From Lachnospiraceae bacterium (lineage in GTDB: Bacteria; Bacillota; Clostridia; Lachnospirales; Lachnospiraceae), in assembly GCA_015057825.1 (NCBI GenBank), contig SVDN01000001.1:103407-167406 (forward strand): a stretch of 64,000 nt of DNA, written 5' to 3'. The position numbers and the translations under genes were made by a program. Of the stretch, positions 1 through 8,205 are shown piece by piece. The notes beneath the pieces are model-generated. The model searched no databases. It saw only the letters and a list, made by a program, of their open reading frames with translations, and was not told the DNA's origin. Numbering within the stretch: the stretch's first letter is position 1; each line of letters starts with the position of its first letter.

Positions 1-212
1 AAATCGCCGATTGTAGCGCAAGCACTTGCATCTGCAAGCATGATAGCTGCGTCTAATTCGTTTTCTACTTCTGCAACAAGTGCAACCATCTGTACTGATG
101 CTCCGCCAAGGTCATCTTTGAAAGATGTAGCCATTGAAAGTGTAGATGCATCTTTTTTGAAAGATGTTGCTACCAATTCGATAACTTTTGCTTCTAATTC
201 TGCTCTGTCCAT
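1..212 (-). CDS. Acyl carrier protein-like, C-terminus cut by window edge
   Basis: Seventy residues are visible, starting at an ATG at 212 that follows an AAGGAG ribosome binding site. The sequence aligns with acyl carrier proteins: a first helix, then LGGASVQMVALVAEVENELD in the place of the usual LGADSLDxVELVxxLEExF. Ser39 sits at the position that normally carries 4'-phosphopantetheine, although the usual Asp before it is Ala. An ACP would hold acyl chains as thioesters for condensing enzymes. The gene follows a DUF35 protein and a thiolase with 24- and 14-bp gaps, so all three are probably one transcript and work on the same acyl substrate. The substrate cannot be told from sequence. Confidence 0.75.
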   Translation of the reverse strand, partial: MDRAELEAKVIELVATSFKKDASTLSMATSFKDDLGGASVQMVALVAEVENELDAAIMLADASACATIGD

Positions 213-236
213 TTTAAAACTCCTTTTTAAAAAATA

Positions 237-668
237 TTATTTTGTATATTTTTCATCCAACTCGAAAACGACTGTCTTAAGACCGAATTCGTCATTCTTG
301 TCGATGATTTTAGCATGTACGTCAATCGGAAGCTGTGCTGCAAGATCATCTCTGTTTTTCTTTGTGATGCCGAGTACAACACCGTTGAATTTTGTGCCTT
401 CTTCAAGTTCTATTTCACCGTAAGCATATTTGCCCATAGCCTTGTATTCAGGTTTTGATGAAAGCGCACCCGGAAGTACGATTGAATGCATTTTAGCTTT
501 ACCGCTGATTTCATACCATTCGGTATGTAAGCATCCGCATGTATTGCAAGCATATACAGGTGGGAATTCAACAGCTCCGCATTCAGGGCATTTTCTTCCC
601 ATCATTTTTCCTTTTTCAAGAGCCTCATAGAAAGGCTGTACTAATTTTTCTAATTTAACTTCGCTCAT
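237..668 (-). CDS. DUF35 Zn-ribbon/OB-fold acyl-CoA-associated protein
   Basis: This is a 143-residue protein with a rubredoxin-like zinc ribbon (Cys27-x2-Cys30 and Cys41-x2-Cys44) followed by a beta-rich stretch that fits an OB fold. That is the DUF35 (OB-fold with Zn-ribbon) architecture. Proteins of this family are typically encoded beside thiolases or HMG-CoA synthases and are known in archaea to bridge or channel acyl-CoA intermediates between condensing enzymes. It has an AGGAGG-type site just before ATG 668 and sits between a thiolase and an ACP on the same strand. The likely role is an accessory subunit of that thiolase. It probably has no catalysis of its own. Confidence 0.85.
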   Translation of the reverse strand: MSEVKLEKLVQPFYEALEKGKMMGRKCPECGAVEFPPVYACNTCGCLHTEWYEISGKAKMHSIVLPGALSSKPEYKAMGKYAYGEIELEEGTKFNGVVLGITKKNRDDLAAQLPIDVHAKIIDKNDEFGLKTVVFELDEKYTK

Positions 669-682
669 TTTAGTCCCTCCTA

Positions 683-1999
683 TTAATCAATTGTTCTGAG
701 AAGCACAGCTGCTACGTTCTGAGCACCGCCGTAACCTCTTAACATAGCTGTCTTAGGAAGCTTCTTAACCTGACGTTCGCCACATTCGCCACGCATCTGT
801 TTGCAGCATTCATAAACGTCTGCAAGACCCGAAGCAGCATGAGCATGACCGAATGATGTACGACCACCGTTTGTATTGATTGGCTTATCTCCATCGTAAG
901 CTGTACGACCTTCACAGATGTATTTCCAGCCTTCGCCCTTTGGAAGATATCCTGCGATTTCAGCTGAAATAAGGTGTGATGTAATGATGAAGTCGTTTGC
1001 GTAGAAAATATCAAGTTCTTCAGGTTTAACACCTGTTGAAGCATAAACTTCGGCGCAAGCGTTCTTTGTAGCTTCGATTTCGAAATGAGGGTTGATTGCA
1101 TTGTATGATGATGCACCAACGCCAAGGATTTCGATTGGTTTGTGTTTTAAGTTTTTGCAAATTTCAGGAATTTTTTCTGTTGCACATACGATAACAGCAG
1201 CAGCACCGTCGCATTTAAGCTCGAGGCAGTTTGCACGAAGGTATGCACCCATTTTAGGGTTGAAAGGTGAACGAAGGTAATCGATATCACTATCAAAACC
1301 TTTTTCTTTTGCGATTTCAGCAAATGTGTGACGCTCAATTGCAAGTGGGTTCATTGATGCATTACGTCTGTTGTTAATGCACATCCAGTTTAATGTATCA
1401 TCCATCTGCTCAGGTGTGATGCCGTTTTCTCTAACGTAAACCTCAGCAGGATCATCATAGATAAGTTCCATTGGTGCCATAAGTGAACGTGCATAAACAC
1501 GGTCATATAACCATTTTGTTGTGAAGAGGAACTTCTCCATTGTAACTTTTTCTCTCTTGAATGGGTGTTTTGCAGTGTCAACACTGTCATTTGGATATGG
1601 GTTGCTATCACCGAATTCAACGGCACCTGTCATGATGCAGTCGTATTTACCGGAAGCAATGTAGTTTGCAGCAAGGTCAAGTGCGAGATAACCTGTACAG
1701 CAAGCTTCCGAATGGTGGATAGAACCTTTTCCTTTCATACCGAACCAGTTACCGCAGTGAATGTTTGGTGTTAACTGGTTAGAACCTGCAAGCGGGCTTG
1801 CCTGTCCGTGGAAGTAATAATCAACATCCGTAGCTCTGATACCTGCATCTTCCATAGCAGATAATGCAGCGTATCCTAACAGTTCGTGTTCTGTAAGTCC
1901 ATCTGTTTCAGGATTATCAACCGTGTACATAAATGGTGTACAGCCAACGCCGATAATGGAAACACTTCTGTTATACTTGTGTGATTTAGTCTGACTCAT
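683..1999 (-). CDS. Thiolase-family condensing enzyme (SCP-x/archaeal type)
   Basis: The 438-residue protein has a thiolase fold. The nucleophile motif is SEACCTG near residues 98-103 (Cys100 the likely active-site cysteine), and a C-terminal NGGRTSFGHAHAASG carries the conserved His of the GHxxGASG motif. The terminal CGGG-like loop of classical degradative thiolases is replaced by GYGG without the cysteine. That pattern is usual for the lipid-transfer-protein/SCP-x thiolase branch that pairs with DUF35 proteins. It probably catalyses a Claisen-type condensation or cleavage of an acyl-CoA or acyl-ACP. It is first in a minus-strand run with DUF35 and ACP genes. The start follows a GGAG site. 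Confidence 0.85.
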   Translation of the reverse strand: MSQTKSHKYNRSVSIIGVGCTPFMYTVDNPETDGLTEHELLGYAALSAMEDAGIRATDVDYYFHGQASPLAGSNQLTPNIHCGNWFGMKGKGSIHHSEACCTGYLALDLAANYIASGKYDCIMTGAVEFGDSNPYPNDSVDTAKHPFKREKVTMEKFLFTTKWLYDRVYARSLMAPMELIYDDPAEVYVRENGITPEQMDDTLNWMCINNRRNASMNPLAIERHTFAEIAKEKGFDSDIDYLRSPFNPKMGAYLRANCLELKCDGAAAVIVCATEKIPEICKNLKHKPIEILGVGASSYNAINPHFEIEATKNACAEVYASTGVKPEELDIFYANDFIITSHLISAEIAGYLPKGEGWKYICEGRTAYDGDKPINTNGGRTSFGHAHAASGLADVYECCKQMRGECGERQVKKLPKTAMLRGYGGAQNVAAVLLRTID

Positions 2000-2080
2000 T
2001 TAATTCTCCGTCCTTTCTATTTTCTGACCTCTTCCTATATATTCATTGTGAATGAAGGCCATATTTTTAGTCGTATCCTC

Positions 2081-2109
2081 ATTATAGCAACTGAATATTT
2101 TGATTTCCA
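2081..2109 (-). promoter_or_regulatory. Putative promoter of thiolase-DUF35-ACP genes
   Basis: On the minus strand a TGGAAA -35-like hexamer (2104-2109) is followed after 17 bp by a perfect TATAAT (2081-2086). It lies 82 bp upstream of the thiolase start. The -35 match is only moderate. Apart from this and the divergent promoter at 2284-2312, I see no gene in the 2000-2412 interval. Confidence 0.5.
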
Positions 2110-2283
2110 CCATTTTTTGTAATAGTTGCACAAAAAAATAGACACTTTTCAAAAAATGTCCAACACTTTTCCAACACATTTACCAAAACTGTTGATTTAA
2201 CCCTTTAAATAATCACAAGCAAACCTATTCCCGCAGCGCAAATATTGCGGTAAATGTCAATATATCTTCCAAAAACAAACAGC

Positions 2284-2312
2284 TTTTCCGCTCAAATAAT
2301 TTCTGTTATAAT
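2284..2312 (+). promoter_or_regulatory. Putative promoter of phosphatase gene
   Basis: TTTTCC (2284-2289), a 17-bp spacer, and a perfect TATAAT (2307-2312) lie about 100 bp before the phosphatase start at 2413. The -10 is convincing and the -35 is weak. Confidence 0.4.
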
Positions 2313-2412
2313 TGACTAATCAGATTAGTGAACGCTGCTCCTTTCGCGGAAGCAAACTTAAACACATTTTTATCGTTATTAAACAAATCTAACAAACTGT
2401 CGGAGGGTTAAA

Positions 2413-3213
2413 ATGGGTAAGAAATTAAGCCTTGAAAAAATGAACAATACAAGAGAGCTTGGTGGTTTAGTCGCTGCAAACGGACACAAAATCAAAGATG
2501 ACACCCTGTATCGAAGCGGACATCTTTTTTTTGCCAGCAAAAACGATCTGGATGCCATACAGCAGCTTAATTTATCCCATATAGTGGACCTTCGCTCGCC
2601 ATTGGAGCAAAGTCAAAGACCGGATCCGGCAATCGAAGGCACAAAGCATATTTCTTTACCTGCCGTAACAGACGAACTCTCCGGCATAACAAGAGATGAA
2701 GAATCCGATGAACATGCAAGCGAAATGCTGATTTCCAGAATGTCGGCCGATAAAGAAACAGCCATCAACTATATGGTGGATTTATATGAAAATCTTGTAT
2801 CCAACGAATACTGTCTCGGTCAGTATCACAAATTCATGGAGCTTCTTGCCGATAATAATACAAACAAAATCCTTTGGCACTGCACCGCCGGAAAAGACAG
2901 AGCCGGCCTTGCAACGGTATTTACTCTCGAAATTTTAGGTGTTAATCGTGACGATATTATTGAAAACTACCTTGAAACCAACGTAAATCTTAAGGAAGAA
3001 ATAGACGAACTTGTGGAAATGCTACGCACTAAGAAGTTTTTTACGGGCGATGACGAATCGATTCGTACATTCTTCGGTGCCAGAGAGGAATATATACAGG
3101 CCATGTACAAAAAGGTAAGCGAAACCTACGGAAGCTTCCAAAACTTCATAAAAAACGGCCTCGGCGTAACTGCCGAAACCGTTGAAAAACTCAGGAGCAA
3201 GTATTTGGTTTAA
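2413..3213 (+). CDS. Tyrosine-protein phosphatase (Y_phosphatase3 type)
   Basis: The 266-residue cytoplasmic protein carries the CX5R phosphatase loop as HCTAGKDRAG (Cys157, Arg163). Upstream are an N-terminal NTRELGG and a YRSGHLFFAS segment typical of the LipA-like/Y_phosphatase3 family. These enzymes use a cysteinyl-phosphate intermediate and act on phosphotyrosine or phosphoinositides. An Asp candidate for the general acid lies near the SxxDxxA segments but was not fixed. The start is ATG 2413 after a GGAGG site. The gene is alone on the plus strand and its stop codon overlaps that of the convergent nifU-like gene. Confidence 0.85.
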   Translation: MGKKLSLEKMNNTRELGGLVAANGHKIKDDTLYRSGHLFFASKNDLDAIQQLNLSHIVDLRSPLEQSQRPDPAIEGTKHISLPAVTDELSGITRDEESDEHASEMLISRMSADKETAINYMVDLYENLVSNEYCLGQYHKFMELLADNNTNKILWHCTAGKDRAGLATVFTLEILGVNRDDIIENYLETNVNLKEEIDELVEMLRTKKFFTGDDESIRTFFGAREEYIQAMYKKVSETYGSFQNFIKNGLGVTAETVEKLRSKYLV

Positions 3214-3647
3214 TATTCTTCCTCTTCTTCTTTTTCGGAAATGTCATTTACCGGCTTTTCAAGGCCATCGATAGTGATGTCATTTTTCTGTGAATAATCC
3301 CACAAAGCCGCATGAATTGCTTCCTCGGCAAGCAAGGAACAGTGCACTTTTACGGGCGGAAGTCCGTCTAAAGCTTCCATTACCGCTTTATTGGTAACCT
3401 GCAAAGCTTCATCAACGGTTTTACCTTTAACAAGTTCCGTTGCCATGCTGCTGGTAGCAACGGCAGCGCCGCAACCGAATGTCTTAAATTTAACGTCCGT
3501 AATGGTTTTATTTTCATCAATATCAAGATACATACGCATGATATCGCCGCATTTTGCATTTCCAACAGTACCTACTCCGCTTGGATTTTCGATTTCACCC
3601 ACATTTCTCGGATTTGAAAAATGATCCATAACTTTTTCGCTGTACAT
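3210..3647 (-). CDS. nifU: NifU/IscU-like Fe-S cluster scaffold protein
   Basis: The 145-residue protein has the three cluster-ligand cysteines of the IscU fold: Cys33 in NAKCGD with Asp35, Cys59 in FGCGAA, and Cys103 in VHCSLLAEE. It accepts sulfur from the cysteine desulfurase encoded 27 bp upstream on the same strand, builds a transient [2Fe-2S] cluster and passes it to client proteins. It has only the scaffold domain, without the Nfu domain of full NifU, and ends in a very acidic tail (EKEEEEEY). The LPPVKVH segment takes the place of the LPPxK motif recognised by HscA. The last bases overlap the phosphatase gene on the other strand. Confidence 0.93.
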   Translation of the reverse strand: MYSEKVMDHFSNPRNVGEIENPSGVGTVGNAKCGDIMRMYLDIDENKTITDVKFKTFGCGAAVATSSMATELVKGKTVDEALQVTNKAVMEALDGLPPVKVHCSLLAEEAIHAALWDYSQKNDITIDGLEKPVNDISEKEEEEEY

Positions 3648-3674
3648 AATATCTACCTCTTTTCTTCCATTCTT

Positions 3675-4892
3675 TTAAACAGCAACATTACTTGCTTTGT
3701 TAATTGCGCCTTCAACTTGTTTCTTAACAAAATCCTCATATAAAGGTGACATTGAACGCAATCTGTCTATAATCTGTTTTAATTCATCAACGACGAAATC
3801 TATTTCTTCTATGCTTGTCTCCTCAGAAATTGTCACGCGAAGGGATCCATGAGCAATCTCGTGAGGAAGACCAATAGCAAGGAGCACATGGGACGGGTCA
3901 AGGGAACCCGATGTGCAAGCCGAACCACTGGATGCATAAATACCTTTTGCATCAAGCATAATAAGCATTGACTCTCCTTCAATAAATCTGAAGCAGAAGT
4001 TTGCATTATTCGGTAATCTTAAATCTCTGTGACCGTTTAATTTAACGTAAGGAATCTCTTCCTCCACACGTTTAATAAAATGATCTCTGACTTCAATTTC
4101 TTTTTTAATGGTTTTTTCCATGTTTTTGGCAGCAATGCTTGCCGCCTTTGCAAAGCCCACAATACCCGGAACATTATGAGTGCCGGCTCTTCTTTTTCTT
4201 TCCTGGGCGCCGCCATGCATGAATGAGCGAATTTTAACACCCTTTCTGATATATAAGAAACCAATACCTTTAGGTCCGTTAATCTTGTGTCCGCTTGCGG
4301 ATAACATATCTATATCCATTGCATCAACATCGATTGGAATATGGCCGAAAGCCTGAACCGCATCCGTATGGAACAAAACTCCGTGTTTGTGAGCAATCTT
4401 GCCTATTCTTTTAATAGGCTCGATAGTTCCGATTTCGTTGTTTGCCGTCATAATCGTAATGAGAATCGTATCATCTCTGATTTCAGCCTCAAGCTCTTCC
4501 GGATTAATAAGACCATCCTCATCAACATCAAGATAAGTAACTTCAAAACCTTTAGCTTCAAGATATTCCAGCGTATGTAAAATCGCATGATGTTCAATCT
4601 TGCTTGTGATAATGTGTTTACCCTTATCGGCATAAGCTTCGGCTGTAGCTTTCAAAGCCCAGTTGTCGGACTCGCTGCCGCCGGATGTAAAATAAATCTC
4701 GTTTTCATTGGCACCGATAACATCCGCAATGGTTTTTCTGGATTCAATAACCGCTGCTTCGGCTTTGTTGGCAAAAGAATAAATAGCCGATGGGTTGGCA
4801 AAGTTCTCCTTAAAGAACGGGAGCATTGCATCCAAAACCTCATCCTTAACCTTCGTAGTTGCTGCATTATCAAGATAAATCTGCTTTTTCAT
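3675..4892 (-). CDS. nifS: Cysteine desulfurase, NifS/IscS type
   Basis: The 405-residue PLP enzyme converts L-cysteine to alanine and a persulfide used for Fe-S cluster assembly. The PLP lysine is Lys203 in SGHKINGPKG and the catalytic cysteine is Cys326 in SSGSACTSG, on a loop of group I (NifS/IscS) length. YLDNAATTK at the N-terminus and HTDAVQAFGH in the middle are further family motifs. It is the first gene of a two-gene operon with the NifU-like scaffold. The promoter (4939-4967) carries a motif also found before patB, so control by the nearby Rrf2 regulator is plausible. Confidence 0.95.
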   Translation of the reverse strand: MKKQIYLDNAATTKVKDEVLDAMLPFFKENFANPSAIYSFANKAEAAVIESRKTIADVIGANENEIYFTSGGSESDNWALKATAEAYADKGKHIITSKIEHHAILHTLEYLEAKGFEVTYLDVDEDGLINPEELEAEIRDDTILITIMTANNEIGTIEPIKRIGKIAHKHGVLFHTDAVQAFGHIPIDVDAMDIDMLSASGHKINGPKGIGFLYIRKGVKIRSFMHGGAQERKRRAGTHNVPGIVGFAKAASIAAKNMEKTIKKEIEVRDHFIKRVEEEIPYVKLNGHRDLRLPNNANFCFRFIEGESMLIMLDAKGIYASSGSACTSGSLDPSHVLLAIGLPHEIAHGSLRVTISEETSIEEIDFVVDELKQIIDRLRSMSPLYEDFVKKQVEGAINKASNVAV

Positions 4893-4938
4893 TCTATATT
4901 CCTCTTTCCTATTCGATTACTATGTTTTAATTTCCTTA

Positions 4939-4967
4939 ATCATACTATGTAGATAGGTTTTTGTAAA
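4939..4967 (-). promoter_or_regulatory. nifS promoter with candidate Rrf2-type operator
   Basis: TTTACA (4962-4967), a 17-bp spacer, then TATGAT (4939-4944) on the minus strand, about 47 bp before the nifS start. Between and around the boxes lies AAAAACCTATCTACATAGTATG (split here as AAAAACCTAT + CTACATAGTATG, 4941-4962). Its first ten bases and general layout match the patB promoter at 8034-8055. I infer a common repressor site. Confidence 0.6.
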
Positions 4968-4990
4968 GTACTTTTTTTGAACAATAATAA

Positions 4991-5268
4991 TGATTGATAA
5001 ATACGCCTATTGTAGCCGTTTAATATAATATCTGCTTTTATACGCTTGTCGTTCGATTAAGAACAAGTAACGAAAATCAATTTACACATCCAAATTTTAC
5101 GCAACCGGCTCACATTCGACATCCTGTCTCAGGTTCGCCTTGATTGGACGTCCTGTCCAATCCTTGCTCAAAATAGAGATTTTCTAACTTGTTCTAAAAT
5201 CTCACTATTAGAGTATTAAAAGCAGATATTTTATTATCCGGCATAATACGGCGTATTAAATTCAATCA
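4991..5268. repeat. Long imperfect inverted repeat 1
   Basis: The left arm 4991-5040 and right arm 5217-5268 are near reverse complements: TGATTGA, then AATACGCC, then AATATCTGCTTTTA in one arm and their complements in the other, with small indels. A second nested pair (around 5056-5079 and 5176-5203, sharing AGAACAAGT and AAAATC) extends the pairing inward. No start codon with a ribosome binding site and no credible reading frame lies inside. It looks like a palindromic intergenic element. Confidence 0.75.
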
Positions 5269-5322
5269 GCAAGTTACATAAAAAGAATCGCAAGGAACAA
5301 CAGCAATTTACACATCAAAAAA

Positions 5323-5454
5323 ATTACTTTCCCTCCTAGGCGCAAGGATAATCTGCGAGAAAATAATGTCAAGGCCTTGCCTTTTCAAGGTGCATACGCA
5401 GCCTTGACATTATTTTCCCGCAGATTAAAATGCAGCTAAGAGGGAAAGTAAAAT
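5323..5454. repeat. Long imperfect inverted repeat 2
   Basis: Arms 5323-5375 and 5401-5454 pair over about 50 bp. TTACTTTCCCTC pairs with GAGGGAAAGTAA, and TAATCTGCG plus GAAAATAATGTCAAGGC pair with their complements, with about eight mismatches. The loop contains a small CCTTG/CAAGG hairpin. The transcript would form a very stable stem. A 13-base sequence, CAATTTACACATC, occurs just before it and again inside repeat 1. Confidence 0.8.
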
Positions 5455-5510
5455 TGTCGCATCCGGGTGGATACGTGTAATGAGTCGCATTTTGTGGCCG
5501 AGGTTAAGAG

Positions 5511-5706
5511 GGGCTTAGACGGAAGCAATAGGATTGAATTTAATTACGATAGCGAGGCTTTCGTAAGGAATTGCGCGATGTTAGCCGACAAAGGAGCTTA
5601 TGTTTGAGCGAAGCGAGTTTAAGCGGTTGTCGGCGAATAAACGAGCGCAATGAGTAGAAAACGCAGCGTGTAATTAAATCAATCGTATTCGATTCCGAAT
5701 AAGCCC
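5511..5706. repeat. Long imperfect inverted repeat 3
   Basis: The left arm 5511-5546 (GGGCTTA..GGAA..GGATTGAATTTAATTA) and right arm 5671-5706 are near complements. Internal GCCGACA / TGTCGGC (5583-5589 and 5628-5634) and ATTGCGC / GCGCAAT pairs continue the structure. No gene is supported inside. The stretch 4893-5765 therefore holds the nifS promoter, three palindromic elements and the cysK terminator. Confidence 0.75.
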
Positions 5707-5724
5707 GTAAAATGGCATACAAAA

Positions 5725-5753
5725 GGCGGCGCCTCAATATATGAACCGCCGCC
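5725..5753 (-). terminator. Terminator after cysK
   Basis: GGCGGCG (5725-5731) pairs with CGCCGCC (5747-5753) around a 15-base loop. On the minus strand the stem is followed by TTTTG. It lies 12 bp past the cysK stop. Confidence 0.7.
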
Positions 5754-5765
5754 CGATAGGTAAAA

Positions 5766-6698
5766 TTATGAGAAAAGCGCTGTTGATAAGTATCTGTCGC
5801 CCGAATCAGGTAAGAGTGCAACGATTGTCTTGCCTGCGTTTTCAGGACGAGCAGCCAAAATGCTTGCTGCTTTTAAAGCTGCGCCGGATGAGATACCCAC
5901 AAGGATACCTTCGCTGACAGCAAAGTTTCTGCCTTCTTCAAAAGCATCTTCGTTTTCGATGGTAATAACTTCATCGTAAATTTTGGTATTAAGTACATCA
6001 GGAACGAAGCCCGCGCCGATACCCTGAATTTTGTGAGCACCTGCTTTGCCTTCGGAAAGAACAGGGCTTGTTGCCGGTTCAACAGCAACGATTTTAACGT
6101 TAGGATTCTTCTCTTTAAGGAATTCGCCAACGCCGGTTACGGTACCGCCCGTGCCGACACCCGCAACGAAAATGTCAACTTTTCCGTCTGTCTGTTCCCA
6201 GATTTCAGGGCCTGTTGTGGCTTTGTGAATAGCAGGGTTTGCAGGGTTAACGAACTGACCCGGAATAACCGCACCTTCGATTTCGTTAAGAAGCTCCTCT
6301 GCTTTTGCGATTGCACCTTTCATACCTTTAGCGCCTTCTGTAAGAACGATTTCGGCACCGTAAGCTTTAAGAAGATTTCTTCTTTCAACACTCATTGTAT
6401 CCGGAAGAGTGAAGATAGCTCTGTATCCTTTTGCTGCTGCCACAGCCGCAAGACCGATACCTGTGTTACCGCTTGTAGGCTCGATGATTGTAGCACCCGG
6501 TTTGATTGTGCCTTTCTTTTCTCCGTCTTCGATCATTGCAAGGGCAACTCTGTCTTTAACCGATCCCGCAGGATTTAAATACTCAAGTTTTGCAAGAATA
6601 GTGGCTTTATCGATTCCCACTTTCTTTGTGTAATTGTTTAATTTAAGTAATGGTGTGTTCCCTACCAATTCCAATGAACTTTCTTTAATGTTACTCAT
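5766..6698 (-). CDS. cysK: Cysteine synthase A (O-acetylserine sulfhydrylase)
   Basis: The enzyme is about 310 residues and makes L-cysteine from O-acetyl-L-serine and sulfide with PLP. The PLP lysine is Lys48 in NPAGSVKDR. The [10 protein letters not shown] loop binds the amino-acrylate carboxylate, and a [10 protein letters not shown] loop holds the PLP phosphate. I chose ATG 6698 because GGAG lies nine bases before it; the longer frame would start at a TTG inside that site. It is 37 bp downstream of patB on the same strand, so the two are likely co-transcribed. The C-terminus ends in [11 protein letters not shown], as usual for CysK. Confidence 0.95.
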   Translation of the reverse strand: MSNIKESSLELVGNTPLLKLNNYTKKVGIDKATILAKLEYLNPAGSVKDRVALAMIEDGEKKGTIKPGATIIEPTSGNTGIGLAAVAAAKGYRAIFTLPDTMSVERRNLLKAYGAEIVLTEGAKGMKGAIAKAEELLNEIEGAVIPGQFVNPANPAIHKATTGPEIWEQTDGKVDIFVAGVGTGGTVTGVGEFLKEKNPNVKIVAVEPATSPVLSEGKAGAHKIQGIGAGFVPDVLNTKIYDEVITIENEDAFEEGRNFAVSEGILVGISSGAALKAASILAARPENAGKTIVALLPDSGDRYLSTALFS

Positions 6699-6735
6699 AA
6701 TATTATTCTCCAATCTTTTTTTATTTTTTTATTGT

Positions 6736-7923
6736 TTAAGCTGTTTTTTTAATATCTTCCACAGCCAACTTTAATCTCTTTAAAGCCTCTTCCAAAATGC
6801 TTCTTGGGCAGGCTGCGTTTATTCTTTGAAAACCAATGCCGGCTTCACCGAACATTCCTCCGCCGTCCAACCAAAGCTTCGCCTTATTCTTAATAAGGTT
6901 TTCAAGTTCAGCTTTTTTAAGGCCAAGCTCCTTAAAGTCCAGCCAAATCAGGTATGTTCCTTCCGTTTCAACCATCTTAACCCCGGGAATGTTCTTTACA
7001 AACTCCTTTGTAAAATCAATGTTTTCCTTAACATATTTCATCATGGCATTGTACCATGTCTCGCCTTTTGAATATGCCGCTTCGCAGGCTGCCAAGCCAA
7101 GGATGTTTACATTGGCCGAAACTTTTGACATTTCTTCTTTGTATTTATTCCTAAGCTTTTGGTTTGGAATAAATATGTTGGATGCGCACAGTCCCGCAAG
7201 ATTAAAGGTTTTGCTGGGTGCGGTACAGATGATTGTGAAATCTTCAAAGTCCTTATTAACATTCGTAAATACAATATGCTCGCCTCTAAAAATCAAATCA
7301 TGATGAATTTCATCAGATACAATGATTACTTCATGTTTTTTACAAATGTTACCCAGCCTTTCAAGCTCATCCTTTTTCCATACACGCCCTACCGGATTGT
7401 GGGGGCTGCAAAGAATAAAAAGTTTTACATTTTCATTTACTATTTTCTTTTCAAAATCCTCAAAATCGATGCTGTATTTGCCATTTTCATATAAAAGGTT
7501 GTTAATAACCGTTTTTCTTTTATTGGCAACTATCTCGTTCTTAAAAGGATAATAAACCGGTTCCTGAATCAGCACGGCATCCCCGGGATTTGTATATGCA
7601 CGAATTGCTGCTGCTATAGCGAAAACCACTCCCGGAGCCTTAACAAGCCATTCGCTTTTGGCAATCCAGTTATGGTGTTTTCTCATCCATGCAAGCACGG
7701 CATTTACGTAGCTTTCCGATGCAAATCCATATCCGTAGACACCATGCTTGATACATCGTTCAAGCGCATCTTCTATGTAGGAGGAACTTTTAAAATCCAT
7801 GTCCGCAACCCACAAAGATAAGGCATCTTCCGGATATCCCATATCTTCTTTAAGATCGTACTTGACGCTGTTTGTATTATGTCTGTCGATTATCTCATCA
7901 AAGTCTAAATATCTTTCAGCCAT
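6736..7923 (-). CDS. patB: MalY/PatB-type C-S lyase (cystathionine beta-lyase)
   Basis: The 395-residue fold-type I PLP aminotransferase-like protein has Lys238 in APSKTFNLAG as the PLP lysine. CSPHNPVGRVW and VSDEIHHDL carry the conserved Asn and Asp, and an N-terminal LWVADMDF is characteristic of the MalY/PatB branch. Members cleave cystathionine or cysteine conjugates to give thiols, pyruvate and ammonia. It sits upstream of cysK and opposite an Rrf2 regulator, which supports a role in sulfur amino-acid metabolism rather than maltose control. ATG 7923 has an AAAGGA site. Confidence 0.88.
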   Translation of the reverse strand: MAERYLDFDEIIDRHNTNSVKYDLKEDMGYPEDALSLWVADMDFKSSSYIEDALERCIKHGVYGYGFASESYVNAVLAWMRKHHNWIAKSEWLVKAPGVVFAIAAAIRAYTNPGDAVLIQEPVYYPFKNEIVANKRKTVINNLLYENGKYSIDFEDFEKKIVNENVKLFILCSPHNPVGRVWKKDELERLGNICKKHEVIIVSDEIHHDLIFRGEHIVFTNVNKDFEDFTIICTAPSKTFNLAGLCASNIFIPNQKLRNKYKEEMSKVSANVNILGLAACEAAYSKGETWYNAMMKYVKENIDFTKEFVKNIPGVKMVETEGTYLIWLDFKELGLKKAELENLIKNKAKLWLDGGGMFGEAGIGFQRINAACPRSILEEALKRLKLAVEDIKKTA

Positions 7924-8017
7924 GCTTTTCCTTTCCGCCGATTTTAAAATATAAAAACCGCTTTGTTCTGTTAAGAATTATAATACTTTTTTTGTATTCT
8001 TCCCAACACTTTTTACA

Positions 8018-8050
8018 ATCTTACTACTATATTCCTATCAAGTCAATAGG
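8018..8050 (-). promoter_or_regulatory. patB-cysK promoter with inverted repeat
   Basis: TTGACT (8041-8046), a 17-bp spacer and TAAGAT (8018-8023) on the minus strand. The -35 is covered by an inverted repeat CCTAT-N7-ATAGG (8034-8050). The same AAAAACCTAT motif marks the nifS promoter. A repressor bound here would block polymerase. Confidence 0.65.
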
Positions 8051-8085
8051 TTTTTATAAATTCCTATTTATCGCATATGTAACTA

Positions 8086-8114
8086 TTGAAATTTATCGAT
8101 TCATTCGTTATACT
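8086..8114 (+). promoter_or_regulatory. Promoter of Rrf2 regulator gene
   Basis: TTGAAA (8086-8091), a 17-bp spacer and TATACT (8109-8114), about 90 bp before the Rrf2 start. A CCTAT half-site (8063-8067) lies just upstream, which may allow autoregulation. Confidence 0.7.
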
Positions 8115-8205
8115 TAAAGCTGGGGTTAGTTATGCATAATTATTTTCTCGCCTTATATAAATGCATCTATCCCTTTAAAATTCAATCATTTAGGAGGCTA
8201 TTAAT

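Noticed and set aside
5540..5821. 93-codon minus-strand frame across the palindromic region
   Set aside because: It lies over inverted repeat 3 and the cysK terminator, has no ribosome site and an improbable composition.
5766..6713. Longer start for cysK at TTG 6713
   Set aside because: The TTG lies inside the GGAG ribosome site of the ATG at 6698.
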